From: Diadema setosum
Lineage: Eukaryota > Echinodermata > Echinoidea > Diadematoida > Diadematidae
Assembly (NCBI RefSeq): GCF_964275005.1
Contig: NC_092688.1
Span: 18,134,403 to 18,198,402, forward strand
Length of the DNA stretch: 64,000 nucleotides
Reading direction: 5' to 3'
Shown: positions 20,301 through 59,769 of the stretch, piece by piece
How the letters are laid out: each line of letters begins with the position of its first letter
Numbering within the stretch: the stretch's first letter is position 1
Notes under the pieces: model-generated
What the model saw: the letters and a program-made list of their open reading frames with translations, nothing else
What the model was told of the DNA's origin: nothing
Databases searched by the model: none
Position numbers and translations under genes: made by a program

Positions 20301-21306
20301 TTGTTCAGTCCAGTGAGTTGTGACATAGAGTACATGAAAAACATTTTGTACATTCATACAATTTCACTTGGAGGAGTGCTGTACTGATAAGCAAATACAA
20401 GATTTGACAAAAATGCAACAACTGCTTTCATTTTTTTTTTCTCTTCCTGCCATAAGATCAAATGCTCCTATTGTGCAGGAGTGAAGGTTTGAAGTATCCA
20501 GGAGATCACGCAGTGTGCTACTGGAGTGATCTTTTGGATTTGTTTGTTTGTTTGTCTGGTTTTTTTTTTTTTTTTTTCAGGCTTTGTGAAACTGAAAATT
20601 GTTGAACTGACATTGTAGTTTAGATGACCCTTTTGCAATTATTCAGTCCAGGGTCTTTTTGCAACCTGATATTTGCCACTCGATTGAGCAGCTAAAGAAA
20701 AACGCAAAAATGAGATACATGAAAGAAACTTGCAAAATTTGCCACTATCAAGGTAACAAAAATATCATGTTTAGCAATTTACTTCTATCAAATCAATTGC
20801 AAACAGTAAAGAGCCATTCTGATCGGTTGATTACAACTGATACTTGGTCACCTTTATGTAACGCTTGAGTGTATAATTTCACAAATATTTCACATGAAAA
20901 CAGCATCCATGGGGTTTAACCAAAGCAGAACATGAAAATGCATGATGATTCCAACAAGTTAAAAGTGATTGCAAATTGGTATTATGGATGTTGTGATATG
21001 GTGTGTCAGAGAATTGGGAAAATAATTCTATTTGTCACACATTTGCACAGACTTTTTTTTTATTCCCCCCCCCCCCCCAACAGTTCAAATTCACTTTTCC
21101 CCCATTTAATATTCAGAAAGACTTACTTACACTTCATTTATTTTGAATTCACCAAATTTGTAACTCTAATGCAAGAAAAGCACATGGAAATTCTGCGCAT
21201 AATAATAGAGTACATGAGGCACAGTATCCATGCCAGCTTCTTTCAGAATTTCTAGCAATGACAATTGTCTACACACAAAACAACAATTTTGCATAATTCA
21301 CACAAA

Positions 21307-21629
21307 GGCCCGAATTCACGAAGGTGGTACAAATAAAACCATGGTTTAAACCATGGACAAAAACCATGGAGCGCCAAGTGTCGCATGGAATATTTCGTTA
21401 CGAAATCAGTCATTTCATCGATGAAATGATTATTTTGTAACGAAATGACATTTTGTAACTAAATGAACATTTTGTCCACGAAATGATGATTTCGTTAACG
21501 AAACGGCCATTTTGTCGTCGAAATTACCAATTTCGTAACGAAATATTGCGTGCGACACTTGGCGCTCCATGGTTTTTGTCCATGGTTTAAACCATGGTTT
21601 CATTTGTACCATCTTCGTGAATTCGGGCC
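21307..21629. mobile_element. Palindromic MITE built of nested short palindromes
   Basis: The ends GGCCCGAATTCACGAAGGTG and its inverse (ACCATCTTCGTGAATTCGGGCC, one change) are flanked by AAA on both sides. Arms of nearly 100 bp contain CCATGGTTTAAACCATGG (itself palindromic), AAACCATGGAGCGCCAAGTG and its inverse. The middle is a series of small inverted words around ACGAAATG (TTTCGTTACGAAAT, ATTTCATCGATGAAAT, TTTCGTTAACGAAAC). No ORF of meaning; superfamily undetermined. Confidence 0.8.
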
Positions 21630-22579
21630 AAAGGGTATAACTGAGAGGTTTGGGTAGTATCCCTTTCAGTGCAAGGGACTTCGAACACTGCATACAATCC
21701 CATTGGGTTTTCTGAATCGATGGGCACTTGGAGCACGTGAAGGGTTAAAAATGATAACAAATGACAACTTCAAGTTTAAAGGTTTGTAGAGTAAAAGGTA
21801 TCAAATGTTAAGTAAATACTAATGTGTTTTCATGATATTTTCATAGATGTTGTTACAAATGTGGTCTATAGTGTTTCTGACATAATATTACAGCAAATAA
21901 TCTATCATGCAGTCAAATCTGCTTTCATATTCATGTTAAGCCTGTAAAAAAGGCACATACATGTATGTACATTATCAAAGTCAATAAAATACTATACTGT
22001 ACAATATCAATGTCTAAAAATATGTTTTCCTGAACTTCATTATCATGCACATGACATCAGATCAGCGGAATCTCACACCAAAATAGTGTACTTTCAATAT
22101 CTTAGTTTCACAATGTTTGCACAATATAATACTCCACCGTAGACAAAAAGGTGCTCTCAATGTTCAAGCATCATGATATCAAGGAGCCCAAAAATGTTTT
22201 CTTCAGTCTGGTAACAAGGCTACCATCAATCCAGTAGTCATGAACAAAGAACAAAAGTACACAGAGTGATGAATTTGAAATGACAAGAAGAATGTGTTTT
22301 ACAAGGCATGCCATGGAGTGCAGTTGAAAATCAACTAAGACATTACAAGCAATAACTAAAGTCTACTTTATGTCCACGTCTACCCTGTCAGCAATAGCAA
22401 AAAACAGACAGTCTTTCACAAAGTCAATAAATAATCCATCATAAAGTTTTTCGTCTTGCCTTGCTGTGCTGCCATTTTTCTGACAGGGTCATCTAAGAAG
22501 AGCATGTAAGCCTACAAACAATGTGTCATAGACTAGGAAAAGGTGTTTTCGTACATAAGAGGGAGAAAATATATATTCA

Positions 22580-22822
22580 GCAATAGATAGATAGGTATAG
22601 ACAGATAAATAGAGATAGATAGATAGACAGACAGAAAGATGAGATAGATAGAAAGATAGATAGATACATAGATACATAGATAGATAGATAGATAGACATA
22701 TAGATAGATAGATAGATAGATAGACAGACAGATAGATAGATAGATAGACATATAGATAGATAGACAGATAGATAGATTGATAGATAGATTGATAGATAGA
22801 TTGATAGGTGGATAGAGAAAAA
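22580..22822. repeat. (TAGA)n microsatellite, about 240 bp
   Basis: TAGA units interrupted by CAGA, TACA and TTGA variants. The long open frame on the minus strand (Y, S, I, L repeats) is an artefact of the repeat. Confidence 0.95.
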
Positions 22823-23282
22823 GAAAGAGAGTGAGGGGGAGAGGGATGATCTACCATGGATAAGAGTTAAGAGAGTGATGCATTTGAAAGATCATGATCA
22901 AACATGCAAAAGGCACTGAGATTCACAAAGATTGGATGCTTGAAATATATTTGGTATCATTTTAAAAGAAAACTGGCCCCAGTAAGTCCATATTTCCCTT
23001 TTCATCCTTCATGGGGTACACACAATTGCCACAGAGTGGACATTTCATCCATCACTTGTGATGTTAACACATCCCACAGACCAACAGTGAAGGGTTAATG
23101 ATCTACATGTATCTACCACAACATGGGGCTCACTTGGTTGATCATAGGAAGTACAAACAGTGCTCAATGCAGGAGTGGATATAATCTATAGCATTTTTCA
23201 TTCCCAGAAGACAAGAAACAAGAGGCTAGTACTGACCACACCATATATTTCATGAGTCCCCCCCCCCCCCACCCCCACAAAT

Positions 23283-23474
23283 ATCACGAGTCAGGAGCTG
23301 CTCACTAATTTAACAAAAATATTAACTCTGATTCCGACATAAATGCAACATGCATGCCTACATTTCTCCATCCATTGTTGTACTCCAAGATCGCGAATTC
23401 AATCACTCATGATATTGCCCCGAAATCCTAATTCATGAAAAATTAGACTCGCTAAATATATGGTGTATACAGTA
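23283..23474. mobile_element. MITE family E, decayed copy 2
   Basis: ATGAAAAATTAGACTCGCTA and ATATATGGTGTATACAGTA at the right end match the right half of the copy at 12794-13040. The left half is poorly preserved. Confidence 0.5.
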
Positions 23475-24183
23475 TATGGAAAGTGTTCCTTAGATAAGAT
23501 GTATGTCCTTGCAAATTTGTCGCAGTAGTCGACAAATATATATATATATTTTTGTGTTTTTTGTTCATGCAGGTAGTGTGAAAAGAATTAACATTGCTGA
23601 AAATTATTATTGAATTCCATTAATTTCATGCTAGAGGATATGTATATTTTCTACATTGTTCTTAAGTGTACAAGTGTTTTATGAAGCTAACTTGTTGCAG
23701 AACAAAGTAAGAAACTTTGTTCATGTTCTATGTCTGGTACATTAATAAGTAAGTAATAAGTGGTAAGTTTTCATATTATTAAAAAGAAAATAAATGTGCA
23801 ATTATTGTCCACTTTGTGCATTTTAATTCTTGCCGTTATAGCAGTCCTTTCTAAAGCCTGATTGAATACACTGCCTCAAGAGATTCAGCCTCCATGCATG
23901 ATAAGACATCAATTAAGTACAAGTGATGCGGTCACTTTGGACAATACCAGCTACACTAACCTGACCTCTTAACCATCTTCTCTCGGTCAACCTACGGTCA
24001 CTACAAGAGGTGACCATACGGAGATGGAAAAAAAAAATGATAATAATGCTGTTCTCCTCACAGAGCCTCTGAGCACACATCCTATTAGTATCAACAGAGG
24101 TCAAAGGTCATGGTCATGATAAGGTTGGTAAAAAACATGTGGGGGATGACCATCAACACAGACCTTCCGTGGCAGGCAAGTGG

Positions 24184-24454
24184 TCATTTTTCACTCACGC
24201 TTTGACCCCGCATCAGTAAGACATCAGTAACATACAAATGCTGTGATACGAGACTATCATATTCCGGAACCCAACATACACTGGATGACACCGTGCATTT
24301 GGAGACATGTGATGACATCCCCACACCAGCCGTACTGTCGAGGTTTGTTCCTTCGGTCTCGATGATCAGCTTTCGCATTCGTGTTAAGTACAGAGCCAGA
24401 TCTGTTCTCATCTCCGCCTCTGTGGGATGGTCGGCAATCATCAGGCAGTGTTTG
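24184..24454 (-). CDS. Coding-like segment, possible last exon of the kinase gene
   Basis: On the minus strand a good acceptor (pyrimidine-rich TGCCCCTCCTTTCCACACCA ... AACATCAG) ends at 24455. The frame with ATG at 24441 has coding-like codon use (CTG, ATC, GAG, AAG; third-position G/C) over about 45 codons, including HPTEAEMRTDLALYLTRMRK and LIIETEG. It stays open to TGA at 24184. It lies 0.9 kb downstream of the last assigned RSKR exon, same strand. Against joining: that exon ends in phase 0, while entering here at this acceptor in phase 0 would give a different frame that stops at 24257. An intervening exon or another acceptor would be needed. No family recognised. Confidence 0.35.
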
Positions 24455-24514
24455 CTGATGTTGGCAGTGGTGTGGAAAGGAGGGGCAGACAGTGTCCTCC
24501 TCCTCCTCCTCCTC

Positions 24515-25381
24515 TTTTCTGCTTCTCACCCTAACATCACACCTGCTGCCCGAATACTGCTTAAGCTTTTTTTTTCAAGGTATTTGCTTCCATCCCCGCC
24601 ATGACTGGGACACCATCTTGCAGCTGCTCCTTTTCATGAAGAGTGTGATTAAAAAAAAAGAACACTCTTCTAAACGCTTCCCAACAAAAGTCCATTCTTT
24701 GGTGCTATAATTGTGTGACCCGAGTCCATTCAAAATTGTCCACCTGCATGGAAAGAAAATGTATGAACATAAAAGAAGGAAAATTCTCTTGTTAAATGGA
24801 AAAGCTATATCAATAAATCAAAGCTACATCAAGAAATCAGTCAACAATCTTGGAAAAAAAAATCTGTCTGGAAAGAGGAGACATTTCGGTCAAATCTCAT
24901 AAATCACACACCAATTTAAGTATGATGACATCCAATGTGAAAGTATGGTATGTTTAACAAACAATCCCAATCAAACCATTCCTAACACATGACACTTGCT
25001 ATGTATGATTCAGGCATTATGACAGCCAGCTTCTCAAACGATAGTAACGAGGATTTGGAAACAGCGCCGAACATGTTAAACAGGGCTGCTGGGTCATTAT
25101 GTAACAGAAGTACTTTACTTATGGGAGTCTTCAAGTTGAATTTCAAGAAATGGGTGAAACATAATTGCAGGTATTTTAATAATGTAATACAAATGAGCTT
25201 ATGTTACTGAAGGTTGCTTCTAGTCTTATAATGATGATACTAAAGTTCACGATTACCATTTCCTCTGATATTGACAATTTTTTAGCAGCATAATACACAC
25301 TCCTCATTATGAAACTATTTTTGTCTCTCATACCATGACTGCTCTCATTAAATTCTAGTGACTGAAAAAAAAGAGCCTTAC
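24515..25381. other. RSKR intron or downstream sequence
   Basis: No repeat recognised except A/T runs. A short minus-strand open stretch near 24560-24640 (LHEKEQLQDGVPVMAGMEAN) looks codon-like but lacks convincing splice sites. Confidence 0.3.
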
Positions 25382-52330
<26,949 letters not shown>

Positions 52331-54250
52331 CTGTGGAGAGAGAGGATAGAAAGAGGAGGGTGGGGGAGGGGAGGGGGAGGAGAAGGGGGGGGGGGAGATG
52401 AAAGAGAAAACACTCCAGGTTAAAGGTAGTTAACAAATGCATGTGACACTCCCAACTATCATTGCCTGCATATCAAATACTAAAAAAAGTCCAAGTGTTA
52501 TTTACACACTAAACTTTGGTGATTGTGCCACGTACGTTGTTTGCCTCTATTTTATAGACCCCTATTAAATCTATTTGTAATGTTTCTTTTCAGAGGACAT
52601 TCTGAACAGCTAGAGAACTTGATGCATCTCACAATCTAATGCACTATATTAGGAAAAAATTCCCCAGGAGTTGTTTGAAGTATCTTTAAACTGTATCATG
52701 TCTCAAACTTTGCTAAGAAGACAAATTATGCCTTGTCTGTATGCAACTTTGCATCCATGATTTTTTTTTTTCCTGTTTAGCATCCCCTCAGGGATCTTGC
52801 TAGAAAAAAACAAAAAACAAAAACAAAAAGCAACAAACAATATCTTGACAGAGACAAAGTGATATTACAATCAAATTTTTATCCCTCCCCCCCCCCCCCA
52901 ATCATTGTATGGAACAGCTCAAGAATAATGCTAAGAAATTCTTTCAAACGAAAACTGATATGTTTTGCAGCAAAACTCTCCTTGGAAAATAATATTGAAA
53001 TGCGATGCATCTTGGACCAAAATATCCCAGGAGAAGTCGTATTTATTTATCTTTTTTTTTTTTTTTTTTGGTGGACAAAGATTGCTGTGGCCGCAAAATG
53101 TTTGTATTCATGCAATCATATCACAGATGATGCATTTCCATCCATCGTAACAAGAAACATGACATGCATCTTTAATGATATCTTCTGGCGTTGGCATAGA
53201 ATGATCAAATATGAAAAGTGGATGGAAGAGTCTGAGAAAATTGATACCAATCTCACATTCATCTGGCATAATGGAAGTACATGTCTTTGATGGCTGGAAT
53301 ACCAAAGAGCCACTAATGCATCTTTTTTTTTTTTATACTTTCCAACTCTTACAATGCATGATACTGTCACTTTCTAAAAGATTATTAGTGCATTGCATTT
53401 TTAAAAACCTATGATCTCTTTTGTTTTTGCTTTTCTAATCAAAGTGGAAACATGTGCACGATTACAGAAATCTTTCATGCTAAGTTGAGTACAAGGAATT
53501 TTGTGTCTAAAATTGAACTACCGACACATTACCAGAAAGAAAATAAATTCATGACCATACCTTATAGTAAACAAGATAACAGCATGTCTTATTTCAATGG
53601 TAATACCACATGGTACAAAATGATGTTCATATATAGGATATGGATGGTGATTAGAAAGTGGTAACTGGAAGCGCTGGCTTACGTGAAGCGACCCTTTTCA
53701 AATCAAACCATCAAGACCTGGAGGATATTGCCACAGAAATGATCATCTTTTCATCATCCAATGGGCAACTCTGAATTCTACTGTATATCTTATATTAGAG
53801 AAGATTAGATGGACCTGGTTTATTACATTAAATTTGTATGAACTAATGAATTAAAAAAAAAATGCCAATTGAGGAAGGGGACAAAAATTTTTGATTTTTT
53901 GTTTTTGTTTTTTTGGCCAATTTAAGAATCAGTTACGAATTTGGGATCAAGCAGCTTTTGAAAACTCTGCTAAAATATCTCAACAATTATGGAGTACAAA
54001 GGATTGAAATGAAAGAACATTTATTTTTAATATCGAAATATTTTTTTATTTCACTTTGCTTCATACACATTCCATTCTATCATGTCTACCTCCGTGCAGC
54101 ACAAAAGCAAAAACAAACAATACAAACAAACACACATACACACAAAAATCATCCCTCCCTCCCTCCCAAAATAACTCTGATCACAGTTTTACTGTTAGTT
54201 TTTGTTTTTGTCTTTTAAATCACCATTCAATGTCCTTGCAGAATACTAAT
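52331..54250. other. RSKR upstream intron, nothing assigned
   Basis: AT-rich; C run at 52889-52899 and T runs at 53050-53069 and 53322-53334. Searched for the missing N-lobe exons (glycine loop, VAxK) on the minus strand without success. Confidence 0.4.
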
Positions 54251-57200
54251 GGTCACTGTGCTTCCATTTTTCTTTCTTCCGCAAGTCTTGAAAACCCAAG
54301 TTTGTAGCTTGCCCTCAAGCCCACTGGGACAATCCCTCTTTTGCATTCCGAGAGAGTAAGCCAGAGGTTGACTTCAAATTGGACTGAACGATATGTGCGC
54401 TGTGAGGACAAACCAGATATGAAAAGGAGATGTGGACAGGAAGCATAGCCATCTTGACCACTGCATCGCCTCCGTACGGTGAGGGAGAGGACAGCTGTAA
54501 ATATGGCTTTAATCCCATACAAGGGAGGGTTGTGGCTTAATTGCAATTAAATATGTATTTCTCATTTTTAATGGCGACCATTAAACACTGAAATTTGCTC
54601 TACACATTTCATTGATGGAAACAATTCTTTTTTTAATGTTTTATTTTTATTTCTTACTTTTGTTGTTGAAAGCTTGTGCTTGATGCTGTATTTAGTATTT
54701 TTGCACATTTTGCAAGCAGTGTAAAATGCAAGTGCAATCAACAGGATTTGATGCATGCCACTAGAAATCCTAAACAAAGCCCTCTAGCAAAGTTGTCCAG
54801 GTGCCCAGGCACTTGGCTTCTAAAAACCTGCCAGGCAATTTTCATCTGCATTCAGCAATCCATTCAAACTTGACCTAATAGTGGATTAGCAAGCCCACTC
54901 AGGTGTAGCAATGTGCCTCAGTCCAAGAGGAAGGCCTTGGTCACACAACCAGGATTAAGTATGCTGCTAATTAGCACACTGACATCCATACAGTCCAGCA
55001 TGTGTGCAAATCGGCGAAGAAAACGCAGCAAGGGTTAATGTCAAGACAAGGTCAGCCAGCCATATACAGTTAAACAGACGGACAGACACATACATGATGA
55101 CAAACACACTCATACATTATAAGCCTGAGAGTGTACATGTGAGAAGTGAACTATGAAACACCTAGTACACCTCTCTCTGCATGGTAGACCAACACTCATA
55201 CAAATTACCAAGAGCATAAACAGTTCAATGTTAATTATTCCTTTCCCGGAGGAAAAAAAACACCCCAACAAAACAAACAAATAACAACGGGAAGAAGCAA
55301 TACACAACTCCAGGGACAAAACCTATCAGAGGAAATTGAACAGAAAATGGAAAGTGGTTGCTATTCCGCAGTAGACTATATAAACAGACCATGGACTGCG
55401 CTAATGGAGTATTTTCCCCGTCGCACAGAGCATCTCATGCTCGACCGTGGACCCGCGTCAGAAATTCATAGTTCGCTGTCTCGCTTCACTCCACGCCTGC
55501 CAAATACAGCAATTAAAAGTTCTCCTCTTCCACTAATTGTCTGCCACAATGAAAACAGATGCTTCCCTCATTTTTTCCTCCCGAAGTGCTTTCTCCAAAC
55601 AGCCGCAGGCTTTTATTTGTAGTAATTCAAAACATTGAAAAGAGAGAGAAAGAAAAGAAAAGAAAAAGTATTTCAAGATGAGACTATGGCAGGCTGAGGC
55701 ATGGGAGGGGAAAAGGCAGGGTTGCTTCACTGAGAAATGAATCGAAATGTTTGTTATCATGTTTTTGCTTTGTTATATGACACTGAGGTAGGTGCCAATT
55801 TTAGCTGCATTTAACAGGAATAAAGTGAACTGCAAGTCTTTAATTTCTGTGTGGTTGCCTTGTGTGATGTCACTGAGGTTTGGTCCTGCCCCTGACAGTG
55901 ATTTTTTTTTTGGATCATACCACTGTTCAGCACTTTTAAATATTGCATGAAGGGCATCAAACTGTATATTGATATTGTCATTTCAACATTTATATTCTTT
56001 TTCCTTTGTCATGCCCATTTTTCAAACCTAACTTTTCTAATGTTGTAGTGATGTATCATTATTCAAGTTCCTAAAATGATATCCTTGCACCATGCCAAAA
56101 TATTCACCATTTGCAAAAACAAACAAACAAAAAAAAATCCTCTTGTTGAGCATAAATTTGAATAATAAACTATTTCTGCAACTAGGTACACTTTTACCAA
56201 CATGAACATATATGACGATGTTGCAACATAATGACTGAGAAATGAGAGTGAAAATAGGAAACAGTTCACCATCTCAGAAGTCAGGCAATATTCTTAGCTG
56301 TTCATAGCATTTCTATATGCATTAATATATATTTGTATATTCTTTTTTATACTTATATAACAATTGCAAAAGAATTTAAAAGAATGATTTCAAAGCTTAA
56401 TTTTATAGTATCACATTGTGGTAATTTCCTGGTCCTCCTTTTCTTTGTCATTTGCATTCTTGACAAGATGAGTATTGTTTGTGAGTTTGTTTATTTGTTT
56501 CTTAGTTTTGGTGAGTTTACCTGAAAACAAAACAAAACAAATCAAAACAAAACAAAACCTGTTCAGGACTCTGTAAGTGATATTCAAAGCTAGGCTGACA
56601 AACAGTCTTGCTAAATCTGCAAGGAATGAACATGGATGCAGTTGCCATTTCGTCGGTCTTATGCCAAAAGGGCCTTAAACCACTTCCACTGTTATGCTAA
56701 AAGGCCCTTAATGCTATAGACTTTGTACACTATTAGTGCCCTTTTGGCATAACAGGGGAAGTTCTTTAAGGCCCTTCTGGCATAAGGCTGAAAATTTGTC
56801 AGTGAGTTTTTGCCCTTTCTTAGATCCCTGCTTTCTTCGAATCTGCAAATTTCTCACAGATTTTTCCTGCCAAGGCCAAGTCACATTGGACTGGATGATT
56901 TTATTTGGAAGGAAAGCACAACAACAAAAAGGAAAGGTCAATGAGTAAATGTTTGGGAAAAAAGGAAAAGAAAGGAAAAAAAGAGAAGAGAGAAAATGCT
57001 CCGGAAATTGGCCAGAAAGTGGCCGTCCAAAGTTATTGATTTTTGCACTTTCTTTACTGCTTTACTTTCCAGCGGTCAAGCAAGACTTGAATAATGCAAC
57101 GTACTAAGGACAGCTGATTGAGGTCAAGGTAAGCTGTCCAGGTCCATTCCCAGGGTGAGAATTTACAATTTACCACTGCCACGAAGATGTGAAATAGAAC

Positions 57201-58919
57201 GAGAAAAAAATGCAGAAAAGGCATACACAGAATACACACAGTATTCGAGACAAGATGTGACAATACAGAATGTAAACCCACATGATTACATTTGTGTCCA
57301 ACAGAAAAAAAGAATGAAAGATATATACAATAAGACAATAAAAAAAAAAACAGCAACATGGAAAATAAGCCCAGAAGAGGAAAGGAAAGAAAATAAAACC
57401 ATACTTTTGTGGAATATGTTAGTATCAAAATTGCGAAACAAATGTTTCACTTCAGATGACACAAGAGGGTTGGCATTTACATGATGCATAATTGGTACTA
57501 AAAACAATCAAAATCTGTCAATTCAAAGCAGTAATTGGTAGTCCCAGAGATATGAAAACAGAGCTGTGTTGTCATGCAGTCTGCAGGGGATTATATTGAT
57601 TACTTTAACCTTATCATGCATATATCGCCCCTGCATTTTTTTTCTCGATCAGAAACTCATAACGATGTAGCAGTGCTGAATGTTATCACTACAAATAGTA
57701 ACATGACAATCTGCCCCTGTAATTGCCAACTGCTGATGGAAAACTCACTGAAAATTACACGCAATATTAACATTACCTGGCAGAATTCATTAAGCCTAAA
57801 ATATGCCATCTGGCACATCAGCAGTAGATGTTAACCTACCACACTGTGTGTTTGCCCCATAACTACTGATTCCTTTTCAGATTGCACGATAATTGTTTGT
57901 AACTTAAAGAAACAAAATAAAACACTGAACTTTTTGTGATGGCTCATAGTCTTTAAGATGACAGAAAAAATAGTTTACAGATTCCAAATAAAATCAAAAT
58001 GTCTTTGAAATCATCCTTACTAAAACACTCAACTTACAGATATAATAAAAAAATACAAGTGGTGTTTCATGCCAAAGCTAAATTCATAAAACAAATAATG
58101 CCTTCTGCAAGGTAGGGCATGGGAATAGAAGAGTTACATTAGCTCATATACTGACATGCTGATTGGGACACTCTCTGTTGCTCCTGGCAACGCTAAGTGT
58201 TTATATTTCAATCTGTCGAGTGAAAGTCTTATTGATAGCCAATTGGTCTGCATGTGTCAAGTGTTTAGAATGACTGCCTCCACAACACCTTTGATATCTT
58301 ACTCCAAAAAAAGGAGAATGGAAAATGTCATTTTCAGCAAGGCATTGCCTGAGAGAGCTGGGCGGTGCACTGAAAAAGGAACATGCCATCAACAATCCCC
58401 ATTTTCAATTTCGTTCAATTTCCGCGTGGCATTGGGCGAAGCACCGGAAAATTGAATTTGTTACGATCATCACAGTTGCGAGCGTTTCAGACCGACCGCT
58501 TGAGTTGAGACAGCACGAGCACACGCACTATTGAAGGTGCAACGAACACTGCAATTTCCATCGCTATTGTCAAAACTAGACCCCTCTGCTCCCCGCGGAA
58601 ATGTCAATTATGTTTCAATTGTAATGTGAGCCTATCTCATATGTTAGGATGTTTGGATAAGTTAGGATGTCACTATGGTTACCGATATGCATCCCACTTT
58701 GGGAGAAAATGAGAGCCTTGTATTCTCTGGTCCTCATGAAATGCCACTATATGAGTGTACGATTTCTTATGGTTGATTTACTCACTATTAGGGTGTCCTT
58801 GGAAAACTTGACAGGAGTTTTGAAATAAAAGAGGCTAATAGATGATTTAAAATAACACACCATCGAACAAAAATATGTGAATGAGGGTTGTAGTAATTAC
58901 ATCATACTTACACACGCAT
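54251..58919. other. RSKR upstream intron or intergenic with GC-richer islands
   Basis: Islands at 54270-54550, 55340-55620 and 58380-58640 are GC-richer and repeat-free with mixed CpG content. A repeated GGCCTTTT / GCCATAA(C) group lies at 56640-56790, where CTTATGCCAAAAGGGCCTTA and its inverses occur several times. No exon supported. Confidence 0.35.
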
Positions 58920-58923
58920 AATA

Positions 58924-58924
<1 letters not shown>

Positions 58925-58969
<45 letters not shown>

Positions 58970-59038
58970 CATATATATATGCATATATGTCGATACATAT
59001 GTGTGTATGTGTATGTGTGTGTGTGTGTATGTGTGTGA
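58925..59038. repeat. (AT)n and (GT)n microsatellites
   Basis: About twenty AT units at 58927-58965, then ATACATAC/ATATGC variants and a TGTGTATG tract up to 59037. Confidence 0.95.
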
Positions 59039-59326
59039 TTATAGCTGTCTAGAAATCCTAGGGGATAACCCTACTGTGAGAGTAGTATCCATTGTAGGAT
59101 AACACAATGAAATCAACAAAATCTACTGCTTACCTCACTTGACCTATGCCTTCAATCACTAATATATCATAAAACACATGATCATTAGAATTTGCTAGTT
59201 TAGTATGATGCTATTTGATCTAAAGATGCTCTTCAAATTACTTGTTTTATTAGGATTGACAGCATGTCTAGCAGACTGCTGTGAAGTGATATCAGAGAAC
59301 AGATTCCTGTGTATCTGAAATATTAA

Positions 59327-59757
59327 AGGACAAGTCCACCTTTATATACTACTAAAGTGCATGATGTCACATGCATACAACGATATAAGGAAAATAAAAG
59401 AGAATTTCACAAAACTTCACTTTTTTAATAAAGAGAACATTTCTTCGACTTGTTACTGATGTATGTCAAGGGTAATATTATTCCTCCTGTCTTCTGAAAG
59501 AGAGAAGTCGACTAATCTTCTGTTATATGAGAAAAGTGAAAATAACGTTGAATTTCCTTTATTCTTTCTTTATATCATTGTACACATGTGACATCACAAG
59601 CTATAGCAGTCTTCTCATCCAGTCGTGAGGGAGCAGAAACCTTAAAAATTCATAACTTTGGAACGGATTGTCTGATTTTCCCCAAACTTTCACTGATGTG
59701 TTCTACTCATATTGCTGCATTCACTCAATCCACATGTCTATGAAGGTGAACTTGTCC
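59327..59757. mobile_element. Palindromic MITE family A, copy 3, left arm shortened
   Basis: TTAA at 59323-59326, AGGACAAGTCCACCTTTATA, then a jump of about 130 bases relative to the other copies to GCATGATGTCACATGCATAC. The right arm is complete, ending CTTGTCCTTCAA (TTAA degraded). Confidence 0.8.
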
Positions 59758-59769
59758 TTCAAAGAAGAT

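Larger units (their letters stand above)
16160..24183 (-). other. Long AT-rich, transposon-poor stretch; possible 3' UTR
   Basis: About 8 kb with no recognisable exon and, apart from microsatellites, one MITE (21307-21629), one MITE half (23283-23474) and a possible TTAA-type remnant near 21640-21750, no interspersed repeats, unlike both neighbours. On the minus strand it follows the coding-like segment ending at 24184. Near its far end it has GTTTTGAATAAAATC, an AATAAA signal at about 16180. This fits a very long 3' UTR of the minus-strand gene, but ordinary intergenic sequence is equally possible without transcript data. Confidence 0.3.

Noticed and set aside
22489..22857. 122-residue Y/S/I/L-rich frame on the minus strand
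   Set aside because: Translation of a TAGA microsatellite.
54253..54546. 97-residue minus-strand frame as a possible missing N-lobe exon of RSKR
   Set aside because: No glycine loop, VAxK lysine or alpha-C glutamate, and no fitting splice sites.
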